DNA of 64,000 nt, taken from positions 12,852,001 to 12,916,000 of the forward strand of contig OV884060.1 in assembly GCA_930367215.1 (NCBI GenBank), read 5' to 3'. The DNA comes from Pollenia angustigena. Its lineage: Eukaryota > Arthropoda > Insecta > Diptera > Polleniidae. The stretch's first letter is position 1; the number at the start of each line of letters is the position of its first letter. Positions 10,286-20,888 of the stretch are shown here, one piece after another. A program made the position numbers and the translations under genes. The notes beneath the pieces are model-generated. The model ran no database searches and had not been told where the DNA came from. It saw only the letters and a list, made by a program, of their open reading frames with translations.

Positions 10286-13200
10286 TTTAGAACCAAATGG
10301 CTATTTTTTGCCACACCATGGCGTTTTAAAAGAAAACAGTACTACCACAAAATTGAGGGTTGTGTTCGATGCAAGTTGCAAAAGATCGACTCAGACATCA
10401 CTTAATGATGAATTAGCTGCAGGCCCAGCCTTACAAAATGATCTTCCAACTGTTATCACTCGATGGCGACGATTTAAAATTGGTTTTCGGGCTGATTTGG
10501 AAAAGATGTTTCGACAGATAAAGATTGTAGATGAACAACAAAAATACCAGCAAATTTTGTGGAGAGATTCCAAATCTAAAGAAATATTTATTTACAAGCT
10601 ATCTACGGTTACATATGGTACAAAACCTGCTCCATTTCTGTCAATTAGAGTTCTCCAACAGTTGTCATCTGACGAAAATGAGAAATATCCTTTGGCTTGT
10701 AAGGTACTTAAAACGGATACTTACGTGGATGATGTTATTTCTGGAGCTGACAATTTGAATGATGCCTTGAAACTTCATACGCAGTTATGTCAACTGTTAA
10801 AAGCTGGAAATTTTAACTTAAGAAAGTGGACTACAAACTCTAAAGAGCTTCTTTCGTTTATACCTGAGGAGTTACGAGAAAATTCAAATGTTTTGGAATT
10901 GAAAGCAGTAAATTGTGTAAAAGCTCTGGGGCTAGAATGGAACACACTTGATGATTATTTCTCTTTTAAAATCAATTTTGAACAAAATAATGCAAATGTT
11001 ACCAAACGAAGTTTATTATCCGATGCAGCTAAACTTTATGACCCACTTGGCTGGTTAGCTCCTACTACTATATTGGCAAAAATAGAGTTTCAGAACTTGT
11101 GGTTATTGGGTATAGATTGGAATGATAGGCTCCCAAAAGAATTAGCAAAAAGTTGGATAGAATATCGCAAAAGTCTCAGAGAACTTGAAAAAATAAAGAT
11201 CAATAGATGGATTGGTCTCAGTGAAGATGTAAAGCTAGAGATTCATGGATTTTGCGATTCGTCTAATTTGGCTTATGCCGCGGTAGTGTATGCAAAAACT
11301 ATTTCTGTTGACGGACATATAAAAATCAATATCATACAAGCAAAAACCAAAGTAAGTCCGTTAAAACGCTTAACAATACCAAGATTGGAATTATGCGGTG
11401 CGAGTTTGTTAGTGAAATTGGTAAATAAAATAATATCTCAGATAGATAACGAAATTGTTCAAATTTTTTACTGGACTGACAGTACAACAGTACTGTCATG
11501 GATTCGTGGGCAGTCTTCTAGATGGCCGGTGTTTGTGGGTAATAGGGTGGCAGAAATCCAAAGAATGTCTACGATAGAACAATGGAAATATGTTTCTTCA
11601 CGTGACAATCCAGCAGATTGCGCTTCAAGAGGAATATCGCCAAAAGAATTAGTTGAATATGATTTGTGGTGGAACGGTCCAAGGTGGCTTAAAGGAAAAC
11701 AATCAACTTGGCCAAAGCAACCAAATCTTAGTCATTATGCCGAGGAGGATGCTTCTGCTTTAATAACACATACTACTGAAGTCAAAAATACTGGGTATCC
11801 CGAGCTTTTAACCAAATTTTCATCTCTGAACAAACTTATTCGTGTAACTGCTTACATAAATCGTTTTAAAAATAACTTTATTTCCAGATATTATCAAAAT
11901 AAATTGTTAGACAAAAACTACAGCAAGATGACAGGATTTCTTACTACTAGAGAACTAAATGACGCTCGCTTTCATTTAATCCGAACTTCACAACAAATTG
12001 ATTTTTGTGCTGAGCTAGCTGAGCTTCGCAAAAAGGGCTATATTTCCTCTAATATCTCAATTTCCAGACTATGTGCATTTATTGATTCTTCCCAAATCTT
12101 AAGAGTTGGCGGTAGAATCCAAAATTCTGAATTACGCTTTGGCGCTAAACATCCTATATTACTAAAAAAGCAATGTCCATTAGCATATCTTATATTTTTA
12201 GACGTACATATAAAAACGCTTCATGGTGGATTAAACCAAATGCAGGCTTATGTTTCGCGAGAATATTGGATTCTCAATGGTAGAAATGTGGCAAAGCTGG
12301 TGCTTCGGAAATGTACAATCTGCTTTAGATATAATGCAAAAGCCGCTCAACAGATGATGGGAAATTTGCCTAGTGTTCGTCTAAAACCAACTCGGCCTTT
12401 TAAACATAGTGGAGTTGATTATGCTGGACCAATAACAATAAAGCAGTCAACAGCTCGTAATTATGTAACAACTAAGGGCTATATTTGTTTATTCGTCTGC
12501 ATGGTGACAAAGGCTTTGCATTTGGAAGCAGTAACAAGTCTTTCTACAGACGCTTTTCTTGCGGCTTTCAGACGTTTTGTATCCCGACGTGGTATATGTT
12601 CTAATCTATACTCAGATTGTGGAACAAATTTTGTCGGCGCAAGTAAAGAGCTTCAAATTTTGTATAATCGAAATAAGTCGTCAATTCCTAAAGAAATGCT
12701 GGAGCAGCTAGCTTCCAGCGGAACTATGTGGCACTTCATACCACCAGCATCTCCTAATTTTGGTGGCCTGTGGGAGGCAGGAGTAAAATCAACGAAATAT
12801 CATTTGAAGAGAATTATGGCCAATCGCATACTTACGTTTGAAGAATTGACGACGCTTTTAGCACAAATCGAAGGATGCCTTAATTCGAGACCACTGTCTC
12901 CATTAAGCTGTGATCCATCGGATTGTACTGCTCTGACCCCTGCTCATTTTTTAATTGGTGAACCCACGGTTTGTATACCAGAGGAGAATTTACTAGAAGT
13001 TAACATTGACCACCTTAAAAGATGGAAAGTTGTTGAATGCTTAAAACAACATTTTTGGCGGCGGTGGGCTAATGAGTGGTTGTCTCGCCTTCAAGCCAGA
13101 CCCAAATGGCTAAAAGTCAACAAAAACGCCGAAAAAGGTGATTTGGTAATAGTCTTTGATGAAAGATGTTCTCCTGGGGAGTGGCCATTAGCTCGCGTCC

Positions 13201-13370
13201 AAGAAGTACACCCCGGAAAAGATGGATATGTACGGGTGGTAACTCTGTTTTCAAAGGGAAAAACGTTTAAACGACCGATTTCAAAGATTGCTTTTTTACC
13301 AACAAACGATCCTTCTGAGGTCAACGACATTGAGGCAAAATGTAACTCAAACACGGATTCCAATGATTAA
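10191..13370 (+). CDS. pol: BEL/Pao Pol: reverse transcriptase, RNase H, integrase (copy 1)
   Basis: This open frame overlaps the end of gag and lies in the +1 frame. The first ATG (10191) is probably not a real start, because recognisable homology begins only near 10270 with the segment leading to LPHHGVLK. The reverse transcriptase has FRADLEKMFRQIKI and the catalytic YVDD at 10722-10733. RNase H has GFCDSSNLAYAAVVY near 11247, YWTDSTTVLSWIRG, and RDNPADCASRG. Integrase has an HHCC-type zinc region near 12200-12320 and the D, D, E residues in GVDYAGP, YSDCGTNF and WEAGVKS. A DUF5641-type C-terminal domain follows (GDLVIVFDERCSPGEWPLARV). No internal stop was found across 1059 codons. Translation presumably needs a frameshift, or the copy is defective. 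Confidence 0.92.
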   Translation: MLSLNVPHSLRSENFTMILWKNMNKFGIYPRDLEPNGYFLPHHGVLKENSTTTKLRVVFDASCKRSTQTSLNDELAAGPALQNDLPTVITRWRRFKIGFRADLEKMFRQIKIVDEQQKYQQILWRDSKSKEIFIYKLSTVTYGTKPAPFLSIRVLQQLSSDENEKYPLACKVLKTDTYVDDVISGADNLNDALKLHTQLCQLLKAGNFNLRKWTTNSKELLSFIPEELRENSNVLELKAVNCVKALGLEWNTLDDYFSFKINFEQNNANVTKRSLLSDAAKLYDPLGWLAPTTILAKIEFQNLWLLGIDWNDRLPKELAKSWIEYRKSLRELEKIKINRWIGLSEDVKLEIHGFCDSSNLAYAAVVYAKTISVDGHIKINIIQAKTKVSPLKRLTIPRLELCGASLLVKLVNKIISQIDNEIVQIFYWTDSTTVLSWIRGQSSRWPVFVGNRVAEIQRMSTIEQWKYVSSRDNPADCASRGISPKELVEYDLWWNGPRWLKGKQSTWPKQPNLSHYAEEDASALITHTTEVKNTGYPELLTKFSSLNKLIRVTAYINRFKNNFISRYYQNKLLDKNYSKMTGFLTTRELNDARFHLIRTSQQIDFCAELAELRKKGYISSNISISRLCAFIDSSQILRVGGRIQNSELRFGAKHPILLKKQCPLAYLIFLDVHIKTLHGGLNQMQAYVSREYWILNGRNVAKLVLRKCTICFRYNAKAAQQMMGNLPSVRLKPTRPFKHSGVDYAGPITIKQSTARNYVTTKGYICLFVCMVTKALHLEAVTSLSTDAFLAAFRRFVSRRGICSNLYSDCGTNFVGASKELQILYNRNKSSIPKEMLEQLASSGTMWHFIPPASPNFGGLWEAGVKSTKYHLKRIMANRILTFEELTTLLAQIEGCLNSRPLSPLSCDPSDCTALTPAHFLIGEPTVCIPEENLLEVNIDHLKRWKVVECLKQHFWRRWANEWLSRLQARPKWLKVNKNAEKGDLVIVFDERCSPGEWPLARVQEVHPGKDGYVRVVTLFSKGKTFKRPISKIAFLPTNDPSEVNDIEAKCNSNTDSND

Positions 13371-13387
13371 GCGATGTTGGTCTTGGC

Positions 13388-13396
13388 GGGGGAGAA
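13388..13396 (+). other. Polypurine tract before LTR 2
   Basis: A purine run GGGGGAGAA directly abuts the 5' end of the second LTR, as expected for the plus-strand primer. The same tract precedes LTR 3 at 19452-19460. Confidence 0.8.
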
Positions 13397-13870
13397 TGTT
13401 AGCGCAGATATGTTTGCATATATTTTCGGATCTGCAAAGTTTTAAAATGTTTGTTTTGCACTAAATATTTTTTATACACAAAGGTTCTCAAAATGATGTT
13501 CGATATATACATAACTAAGCAAGAGAGTTGCAAAAGATTATTTCAATATTAATTTGTTGTTGTGGTGTAACAGTTTTTAATATTTTTGTGTAATATGTAT
13601 GTAATAATCATTAAATGCTTTATACTTGTTTTTATTTAAATGATTTTCTCTATACTATTTTGACTCAAAACTGGTTTTGTTATATTGTATGTAAATTTGT
13701 TAGCAAATTCTTGTAAAATACAATGGCATGAGGCATTCTTGATTTGTCACTTTAATTTAATAGAACCTTTTTGCTGCTTACTTAGCTTATATAAAAATAT
13801 ACTAAAAAAACTTTAATAAATTTAAATAAAACTAAGAACTTTGATTTTGTTTTTAACGCATGCGAATACA
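13397..13870 (+). repeat. BEL/Pao LTR 2 (shared middle LTR)
   Basis: It appears identical to LTR 1 and serves as the 3' LTR of unit 1 and the 5' LTR of unit 2. A polypurine tract precedes it and a tRNA-Phe-type primer site follows at 13872-13891. No target duplication flanks it, which rules out two independent insertions. Confidence 0.95.
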
Positions 13871-13871
13871 T

Positions 13872-13891
13872 TGGTGCCGAAACCCGGGATT
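13872..13891 (+). promoter_or_regulatory. Primer binding site, tRNA-Phe type (copy 2)
   Basis: It has the same 20 bases as the site after LTR 1, again one base downstream of the LTR. Confidence 0.8.
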
Positions 13892-14126
13892 AATTTCTCT
13901 ATTTAAAAAGATTTTTGTTTCGTAAAAATTTTGGTCACAAATTATCGCTGGTGTTAATTGAAGCTACTGTATTGTGTTGTTACATTGGTGCCTTGGTTGT
14001 AGTTGCTGTAATCTGGATTTTTATTTATTGAACGCGTTGTTCCTGTGCAACTTTGGAAAGTCTCTTGTGGTTTTAGAAATCTTGCGTTGCTGTTGTACTG
14101 TATGTATTTAATGAAATTACTTTGAA

Positions 14127-16349
14127 ATGTCGGACATATTAAATATTATTGAGGAGCAGAAAGCTAATTTTATAAATTTAAAACGAATTGTTCAGAGTTA
14201 TGAAGCAAAAGCAGGGAAAACGCGCGGTTATGCTCAGATGGTTTTTAGAGAAATAGAATCAATAACTGAGAAATTTAAAAATGCCCATGATAAATTGCAA
14301 GGTATTGTTCGAGAAAATACTATAAATATAAACGATGTTTCTTACTTTACCGATGAAATATTTTATCAATTTCAAGATATGTCATTTACCTTTAGAGGTC
14401 AGCTTTATGACTTTATAAATGAATGTGCTCATACAGAATCTCCAGGTTTTCACTCTACTTTTTCTGGCCCCACTCACAGTCGAAACGAAACCTTGCCTGT
14501 TGAAGCTCGGTTACCAAAAATTGACATTCCCACCTTTTCCGGTGATTACCTTTCCTGGATTGCTTACAGAGATATGTTTATTTCGCTTGTGCACAACAAC
14601 CAAGCTTTAACAAACGTTCAAAAGTACTATTTTTTAAAATCTTCATGTTCGGATTCGCCTTTAAGTATTATTAACGAGTATCCAGCGTCAGACGCAAATT
14701 ATAACCTGGCTTGGAATGCGCTCAATCGCCGATATCACAATAAACGTAAAATTGTTGATAACATTTATGGAAGACTTTTTTCGATTTCTCCTTCTAATGG
14801 GACAGCGGAAAGTATACAGAATATTTTGGACACAACTCGTAATTGTATTGCCTTACTTAATACTTTAGATATTTCAACTGATAGCTGGGACTCTATACTA
14901 ATATATCTAACTGTGAATAAGCTTGACAAACAAAGTCGTAAAGAATGGGAACAATCCTTGAAGGGTTCTTCTGAGGTACCTCCAATGGAGGACTTATTCA
15001 TCTTTCTGGAAACTGCATTCCGTACTTTAGAGTCTATAGACGAATCTAATCTAATTGGCAATACGAATTCTTCAAGAATTAATTCTTTTCAAACCCGAAC
15101 AAGAAATATTCCGCGCCATAACATTCATGCAACCACTTCTAGCACAAATAATTACAATAATGATTCCAACTGCCCATGTTGTAAAAAACGCCATCTACTA
15201 GTCAAATGCTTCAAATTCATTGCCATGACACCAGCTGCTAAAACTGATTTTATAAATTCTATGAGAATGTGTCGTAATTGTTTAACTACTGGTCACTTCA
15301 GTTATCATTGTCGTTCATCGTCTCGCTGCCAAATCTGTCAACAGAATCACCACACAATCTTGCACAATGACGCAAAGGATAGTGGTTTATCAAACTCTCA
15401 TCAATCTCAAAGTGCTTCAGAGTCTTCAACTTCTGCGCAATCTACTAATGATTGCACTTATATTGCTTGCAACTGTGGTACTATACAAAATTCAAATATT
15501 GCTCAAGTTCTTCTAGCTACAGTACAAGTTGTTTTAAAAACAGATAGAGGAACTTATAGTCTACGCTCTTTATTGGACCAATGTGCTCAAGCAACTCTGA
15601 TAACACGAAAGGCTGCGGAAGCGCTAAACCTTCCTATGTTTAAAACGTATGCTCAAATTAGTGGTCTTGGTGATAATACTCCATATGTGTCAAAGAAATA
15701 TGTCGAGTTTACGCTTCTTTCCAAGTTAGAGCCCAGTTTTAAAATTAACTGTAAAGCGTATGTGTTACCAAAAATAACAAATTATCAGCCATTGCCTCTT
15801 GACGAAAATTTATTACCCGATTTAAAGGACTATCAGCTTGCTGACCCATGTTTCTCGAAACCAGGTCCAATAGATATTTTACTTGGGGGAGATGTTTATG
15901 GTAATATTGTCTTGCCTAATCAACATAAGTTTAGGGATAGCATTTTTATTCAATTTTCTCATTTCGGCTGGATAGTTTCTGGTCCAACTAAGCCTGTATC
16001 TTATCAGAAAAATATAATTATAAATGTTTGCTCATTAGAACAACAGCTTCGGGCTTTTTGGGAACAAGAGGAGTTGCCGGAAAAACAAAAACTAACTGAG
16101 GAAGAAGATTTATGTGAACAACATTTTATAAAAACTACAACGCGTGATTCAACTGGTCGCTATACGGTTTCATTACCGTTTAAATCTTTGCTAAAGGAAA
16201 AACCTTTGCCAAATTTTAATCATACTGATTATACGGCTCTATATCGCTTAAAAAGTGTTGAGTCTAAATGTACCTCACAGCCTTCGTTCGGAAAACTTTA
16301 CCATGATTTTATGGAAGAATATGAACAAGTTTGGCATTTATCCCCGTGA
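14127..16349 (+). CDS. gag: BEL/Pao Gag-protease polyprotein (copy 2)
   Basis: This has the same 740-residue product as copy 1, encoded 6064 bp downstream. One synonymous difference was seen (position 14717). All zinc-knuckle residues, the D-Q-C variant of the protease motif, and the terminal stop in the RT-leading segment are identical. The frame break therefore predates duplication of the unit. Confidence 0.9.
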   Translation: MSDILNIIEEQKANFINLKRIVQSYEAKAGKTRGYAQMVFREIESITEKFKNAHDKLQGIVRENTININDVSYFTDEIFYQFQDMSFTFRGQLYDFINECAHTESPGFHSTFSGPTHSRNETLPVEARLPKIDIPTFSGDYLSWIAYRDMFISLVHNNQALTNVQKYYFLKSSCSDSPLSIINEYPASDANYNLAWNALNRRYHNKRKIVDNIYGRLFSISPSNGTAESIQNILDTTRNCIALLNTLDISTDSWDSILIYLTVNKLDKQSRKEWEQSLKGSSEVPPMEDLFIFLETAFRTLESIDESNLIGNTNSSRINSFQTRTRNIPRHNIHATTSSTNNYNNDSNCPCCKKRHLLVKCFKFIAMTPAAKTDFINSMRMCRNCLTTGHFSYHCRSSSRCQICQQNHHTILHNDAKDSGLSNSHQSQSASESSTSAQSTNDCTYIACNCGTIQNSNIAQVLLATVQVVLKTDRGTYSLRSLLDQCAQATLITRKAAEALNLPMFKTYAQISGLGDNTPYVSKKYVEFTLLSKLEPSFKINCKAYVLPKITNYQPLPLDENLLPDLKDYQLADPCFSKPGPIDILLGGDVYGNIVLPNQHKFRDSIFIQFSHFGWIVSGPTKPVSYQKNIIINVCSLEQQLRAFWEQEELPEKQKLTEEEDLCEQHFIKTTTRDSTGRYTVSLPFKSLLKEKPLPNFNHTDYTALYRLKSVESKCTSQPSFGKLYHDFMEEYEQVWHLSP

Positions 16350-19300
16350 TTTAGAACCAAATGGCTATTTTTTGCCACACCATGGCGTTTTAAAAGAAAA
16401 CAGTACTACCACAAAATTGAGGGTTGTGTTCGATGCAAGTTGCAAAAGATCGACTCAGACATCACTTAATGATGAATTAGCTGCAGGCCCAGCCTTACAA
16501 AATGATCTTCCAACTGTTATCACTCGATGGCGACGATTTAAAATTGGTTTTCGGGCTGATTTGGAAAAGATGTTTCGACAGATAAAGATTGTAGATGAAC
16601 AACAAAAATACCAGCAAATTTTGTGGAGAGATTCCAAATCTAAAGAAATATTTATTTACAAGCTATCTACGGTTACATATGGTACAAAACCTGCTCCATT
16701 TCTGTCAATTAGAGTTCTCCAACAGTTGTCATCTGACGAAAATGAGAAATATCCTTTGGCTTGTAAGGTACTTAAAACGGATACTTACGTGGATGATGTT
16801 ATTTCTGGAGCTGACAATTTGAATGATGCCTTGAAACTTCATACGCAGTTATGTCAACTGTTAAAAGCTGGAAATTTTAACTTAAGAAAGTGGACTACAA
16901 ACTCTAAAGAGCTTCTTTCGTTTATACCTGAGGAGTTACGAGAAAATTCAAATGTTTTGGAATTGAAAGCAGTAAATTGTGTAAAAGCTCTGGGGCTAGA
17001 ATGGAACACACTTGATGATTATTTCTCTTTTAAAATCAATTTTGAACAAAATAATGCAAATGTTACCAAACGAAGTTTATTATCCGATGCAGCTAAACTT
17101 TATGACCCACTTGGCTGGTTAGCTCCTACTACTATATTGGCAAAAATAGAGTTTCAGAACTTGTGGTTATTGGGTATAGATTGGAATGATAGGCTCCCAA
17201 AAGAATTAGCAAAAAGTTGGATAGAATATCGCAAAAGTCTCAGAGAACTTGAAAAAATAAAGATCAATAGATGGATTGGTCTCAGTGAAGATGTAAAGCT
17301 AGAGATTCATGGATTTTGCGATTCGTCTAATTTGGCTTATGCCGCGGTAGTGTATGCAAAAACTATTTCTGTTGACGGACATATAAAAATCAATATCATA
17401 CAAGCAAAAACCAAAGTAAGTCCGTTAAAACGCTTAACAATACCAAGATTGGAATTATGCGGTGCGAGTTTGTTAGTGAAATTGGTAAATAAAATAATAT
17501 CTCAGATAGATAACGAAATTGTTGAAATTTTTTACTGGACTGACAGTACAACAGTACTGTCATGGATTCGTGGGCAGTCTTCTAGATGGCCGGTGTTTGT
17601 GGGTAATAGGGTGGCAGAAATCCAAAGAATGTCTACGATAGAACAATGGAAATATGTTTCTTCACGTGACAATCCAGCAGATTGCGCTTCAAGAGGAATA
17701 TCGCCAAAAGAATTAGTTGAATATGATTTGTGGTGGAACGGTCCAAGGTGGCTTAAAGGAAAACAATCAACTTGGCCAAAGCAACCAAATCTTAGTCATT
17801 ATGCCGAGGAGGATGCTTCTGCTTTAATAACACATACTACTGAAGTCAAAAATACTGGGTATCCCGAGCTTTTAACCAAATTTTCATCTCTGAACAAACT
17901 TATTCGTGTAACTGCTTACATAAATCGTTTTAAAAATAACTTTATTTCCAGATATTATCAAAATAAATTGTTAGACAAAAACTACAGCAAGATGACAGGA
18001 TTTCTTACTACTAGAGAACTAAATGACGCTCGCTTTCATTTAATCCGAACTTCACAACAAATTGATTTTTGTGCTGAGCTAGCTGAGCTTCGCAAAAAGG
18101 GCTATATTTCCTCTAATATCTCAATTTCCAGACTATGTGCATTTATTGATTCTTCCCAAATCTTAAGAGTTGGCGGTAGAATCCAAAATTCTGAATTACG
18201 CTTTGGCGCTAAACATCCAATATTACTAAAAAAGCAATGTCCATTAGCATATCTTATATTTTTAGACGTACATATAAAAACGCTTCATGGTGGATTAAAC
18301 CAAATGCAGGCTTATGTTTCGCGAGAATATTGGATTCTCAATGGTAGAAATGTGGCAAAGCTGGTGCTTCGGAAATGTACAATCTGCTTTAGATATAATG
18401 CAAAAGCCGCTCAACAGATGATGGGAAATTTGCCTAGTGTTCGTCTAAAACCAACTCGGCCTTTTAAACATAGTGGAGTTGATTATGCTGGACCAATAAC
18501 AATAAAGCAGTCAACAGCTCGTAATTATGTAACAACTAAGGGCTATATTTGTTTATTCGTCTGCATGGTGACAAAGGCTTTGCATTTGGAAGCAGTAACA
18601 AGTCTTTCTACAGACGCTTTTCTTGCGGCTTTCAGACGTTTTGTATCCCGACGTGGTATATGTTCTAATCTATACTCAGATTGTGGAACAAATTTTGTCG
18701 GCGCAAGTAAAGAGCTTCAAATTTTGTATAATCGAAATAAGTCGTCAATTCCTAAAGAAATGCTGGAGCAGCTAGCTTCCAGCGGAACTATGTGGCACTT
18801 CATACCACCAGCATCTCCTAATTTTGGTGGCCTGTGGGAGGCAGGAGTAAAATCAACGAAATATCATTTGAAGAGAATTATGGCCAATCGCATACTTACG
18901 TTTGAAGAATTGACGACGCTTTTAGCACAAATCGAAGGATGCCTTAATTCGAGACCACTGTCTCCATTAAGCTGTGATCCATCGGATTGTACTGCTCTGA
19001 CCCCTGCTCATTTTTTAATTGGTGAACCCACGGTTTGTATACCAGAGGAGAATTTACTAGAAGTTAACATTGACCACCTTAAAAGATGGAAAGTTGTTGA
19101 ATGCTTAAAACAACATTTTTGGCGGCGGTGGGCTAATGAGTGGTTGTCTCGCCTTCAAGCCAGACCCAAATGGCTAAAAGTCAACAAAAACGCCGAAAAA
19201 GGTGATTTGGTAATAGTCTTTGATGAAAGATGTTCTCCTGGGGAGTGGCCATTAGCTCGCGTCCAAGAAGTACACCCCGGAAAAGATGGATATGTACGGG

Positions 19301-19434
19301 TGGTAACTCTGTTTTCAAAGGGAAAAACGTTTAAACGACCGATTTCAAAGATTGCTTTTTTACCAACAAACGATCCTTCTGAGGTCAACGACATTGAGGC
19401 AAAATGTAACTCAAACACGGATTCCAATGATTAA
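16255..19434 (+). CDS. pol: BEL/Pao Pol (copy 2)
   Basis: This frame has the same length and domain order as copy 1. YVDD lies at 16786-16797, the RNase H and integrase D, D, E motifs are intact, and the C-terminal DUF5641-type domain is present. It differs from copy 1 by one amino acid, Glu for Gln at the codon starting 17524 in RNase H just before FYWTDS, and by one synonymous change at 18219. As in copy 1, the first ATG is not a credible start and the frame is +1 relative to gag. Confidence 0.92.
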   Translation: MLSLNVPHSLRSENFTMILWKNMNKFGIYPRDLEPNGYFLPHHGVLKENSTTTKLRVVFDASCKRSTQTSLNDELAAGPALQNDLPTVITRWRRFKIGFRADLEKMFRQIKIVDEQQKYQQILWRDSKSKEIFIYKLSTVTYGTKPAPFLSIRVLQQLSSDENEKYPLACKVLKTDTYVDDVISGADNLNDALKLHTQLCQLLKAGNFNLRKWTTNSKELLSFIPEELRENSNVLELKAVNCVKALGLEWNTLDDYFSFKINFEQNNANVTKRSLLSDAAKLYDPLGWLAPTTILAKIEFQNLWLLGIDWNDRLPKELAKSWIEYRKSLRELEKIKINRWIGLSEDVKLEIHGFCDSSNLAYAAVVYAKTISVDGHIKINIIQAKTKVSPLKRLTIPRLELCGASLLVKLVNKIISQIDNEIVEIFYWTDSTTVLSWIRGQSSRWPVFVGNRVAEIQRMSTIEQWKYVSSRDNPADCASRGISPKELVEYDLWWNGPRWLKGKQSTWPKQPNLSHYAEEDASALITHTTEVKNTGYPELLTKFSSLNKLIRVTAYINRFKNNFISRYYQNKLLDKNYSKMTGFLTTRELNDARFHLIRTSQQIDFCAELAELRKKGYISSNISISRLCAFIDSSQILRVGGRIQNSELRFGAKHPILLKKQCPLAYLIFLDVHIKTLHGGLNQMQAYVSREYWILNGRNVAKLVLRKCTICFRYNAKAAQQMMGNLPSVRLKPTRPFKHSGVDYAGPITIKQSTARNYVTTKGYICLFVCMVTKALHLEAVTSLSTDAFLAAFRRFVSRRGICSNLYSDCGTNFVGASKELQILYNRNKSSIPKEMLEQLASSGTMWHFIPPASPNFGGLWEAGVKSTKYHLKRIMANRILTFEELTTLLAQIEGCLNSRPLSPLSCDPSDCTALTPAHFLIGEPTVCIPEENLLEVNIDHLKRWKVVECLKQHFWRRWANEWLSRLQARPKWLKVNKNAEKGDLVIVFDERCSPGEWPLARVQEVHPGKDGYVRVVTLFSKGKTFKRPISKIAFLPTNDPSEVNDIEAKCNSNTDSND

Positions 19435-19460
19435 GCGATGTTGGTCTTGGCGGGGGAGAA

Positions 19461-19934
19461 TGTTAGCGCAGATATGTTTGCATATATTTTCGGATCTGCA
19501 AAGTTTTAAAATGTTTGTTTTGCACTAAATATTTTTTATACACAAAGGTTCTCAAAATGATGTTCGATATATACATAACTAAGCAAGAGAGTTGCAAAAG
19601 ATTATTTCAATATTAATTTGTTGTTGTGGTGTAACAGTTTTTAATATTTTTGTGTAATATGTATGTAATAATCATTAAATGCTTTATACTTGTTTTTATT
19701 TAAATGATTTTCTCTATACTATTTTGACTCAAAACTGGTTTTGTTATATTGTATGTAAATTTGTTAGCAAATTCTTGTAAAATACAATGGCATGAGGCAT
19801 TCTTGATTTGTCACTTTAATTTAATAGAACCTTTTTGCTGCTTACTTAGCTTATATAAAAATATACTAAAAAAACTTTAATAAATTTAAATAAAACTAAG
19901 AACTTTGATTTTGTTTTTAACGCATGCGAATACA
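19461..19934 (+). repeat. BEL/Pao LTR 3
   Basis: It appears identical to LTRs 1 and 2. It ends AATACA and is followed by CTGCC, the right-hand target duplication of the whole array. Confidence 0.95.
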
Positions 19935-20345
19935 CTGCCTTTTTGCAGAGCTAATAGCTCTGCTCAGACTGCTTTTAGCACACACTGCAGCGGCTTTTTG
20001 TTATTACCAGCCAGAGAAGAATTGTTGTTCTTTGAATTTTAGATTTTTTTTTTTTTGGTTTGTCTTTTTTAACTAGCTCTTCTTTCAGGAAAAAGTAAAA
20101 AAGCAAAAGGCGAAATAATTTTTTTTAGCTTTTGCTTTTTATGTGGTTGTCCATTTTTGTCGCTGGCTGGTAAAAAAAGCAGTTGTCAGAAAATAAAAAT
20201 ATTCAAAATAGGAGATTTGCTTTTTTGCACAAAACAAAAAACAAAACATTGGCTATTGGAAAAAAAATTAAAAATTTCAAAAGCAGTGGCAAAAGCAAAA
20301 ATAAAAAGCAGCCAGCTGATGGGTGCTTTTAAACCCAGATGTTAA

Positions 20346-20879
20346 CATCGCACCAAGCTCTTATATGCCAAGAAGGAAAAAATATAGTTCTTATCTTTTA
20401 CACACAAATCAAGGACATCCGCCTATATTTCATTCAACTCCCAGGTAGGACTGGGCACCCCTTGTTGTACTACTCAGTTTCTTCTAGATAATTAAAAGCT
20501 TTTTGAAAATAATTTCGTTGTTTTAATAAAATCTTCAAAGAAAATATTTTTTATAAATTTTTTCTCACACAACAAAATTGATGTTAAAAAAAAAACCGTT
20601 TTTCTATTAAAGAAATTTTTTTTACTTAAAATAAAATATAAAGCTGTATTTCAATTTTTCATTTCATTTCCTTTTTTTTTTCTGTTGTAAAGAAAAATTG
20701 GAATAAACCGCCAACGTACTTAATATTGATGACAACAGTTTGCAAAAAGAGTACGTGAGTAAAAATCGCAAAACGTGCCAGTAAAGGAAAAATCTAAATA
20801 TTCAAAGAAAACAGATTTTAAGCAAAAACGGAGAAAAGGCCAATAACGAAAGTTGTAACGGGTTATCCATGTTTCGCTT
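20346..20879. other. AT-rich spacer, nothing recognised
   Basis: This is low-complexity AT-rich sequence with several homopolymer A and T runs and no supported frame, repeat boundary or RNA gene. Confidence 0.4.
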
Positions 20880-20888
20880 TTAAAAATT

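Larger units (their letters stand above)
7333..19934 (+). mobile_element. Tandem BEL/Pao LTR retrotransposon array (LTR-int-LTR-int-LTR)
   Basis: Three 474-bp LTRs (7333-7806, 13397-13870, 19461-19934) alternate with two internal regions at an exact period of 6064 bp. The 5-bp sequence CTGCC precedes the first LTR (7328-7332) and follows the last (19935-19939). No such duplication separates the two units, so one insertion was followed by tandem duplication sharing the middle LTR. The LTRs appear identical by eye. The internal regions differ at only three aligned positions: 8653/14717 C/T, synonymous; 11460/17524 C/G, Gln/Glu; and 12155/18219 T/A, synonymous. There is no envelope frame. BEL/Pao identity comes from the gag domain order, the RNase H and integrase motifs, and the C-terminal domain after integrase. 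Confidence 0.95.
6632..20341. repeat. TIR element with TTAA flanks, split by the BEL array
   Basis: The left end CCAGGGTTTAAAATGC at 6632 and the complement of the right end, CATCTGGGTTTAAAAGC from 20341, form imperfect terminal inverted repeats with a 2-base length difference. Each is bordered by TTAA (6628-6631 and 20342-20345). TTAA duplication is typical of piggyBac-type elements. Without the retrotransposon inserted at 7333-19934 the element would be about 1.1 kb. Its interior is rich in AAAAGCA and TTTTTGCTTTT and has no transposase frame. The boundary call rests on the end similarity alone. Confidence 0.4.

Noticed and set aside
7333..19934. Two independent insertions of the same retrotransposon
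   Set aside because: There is no target duplication around the middle LTR, the unit spacing is exact, and the middle LTR is shared.
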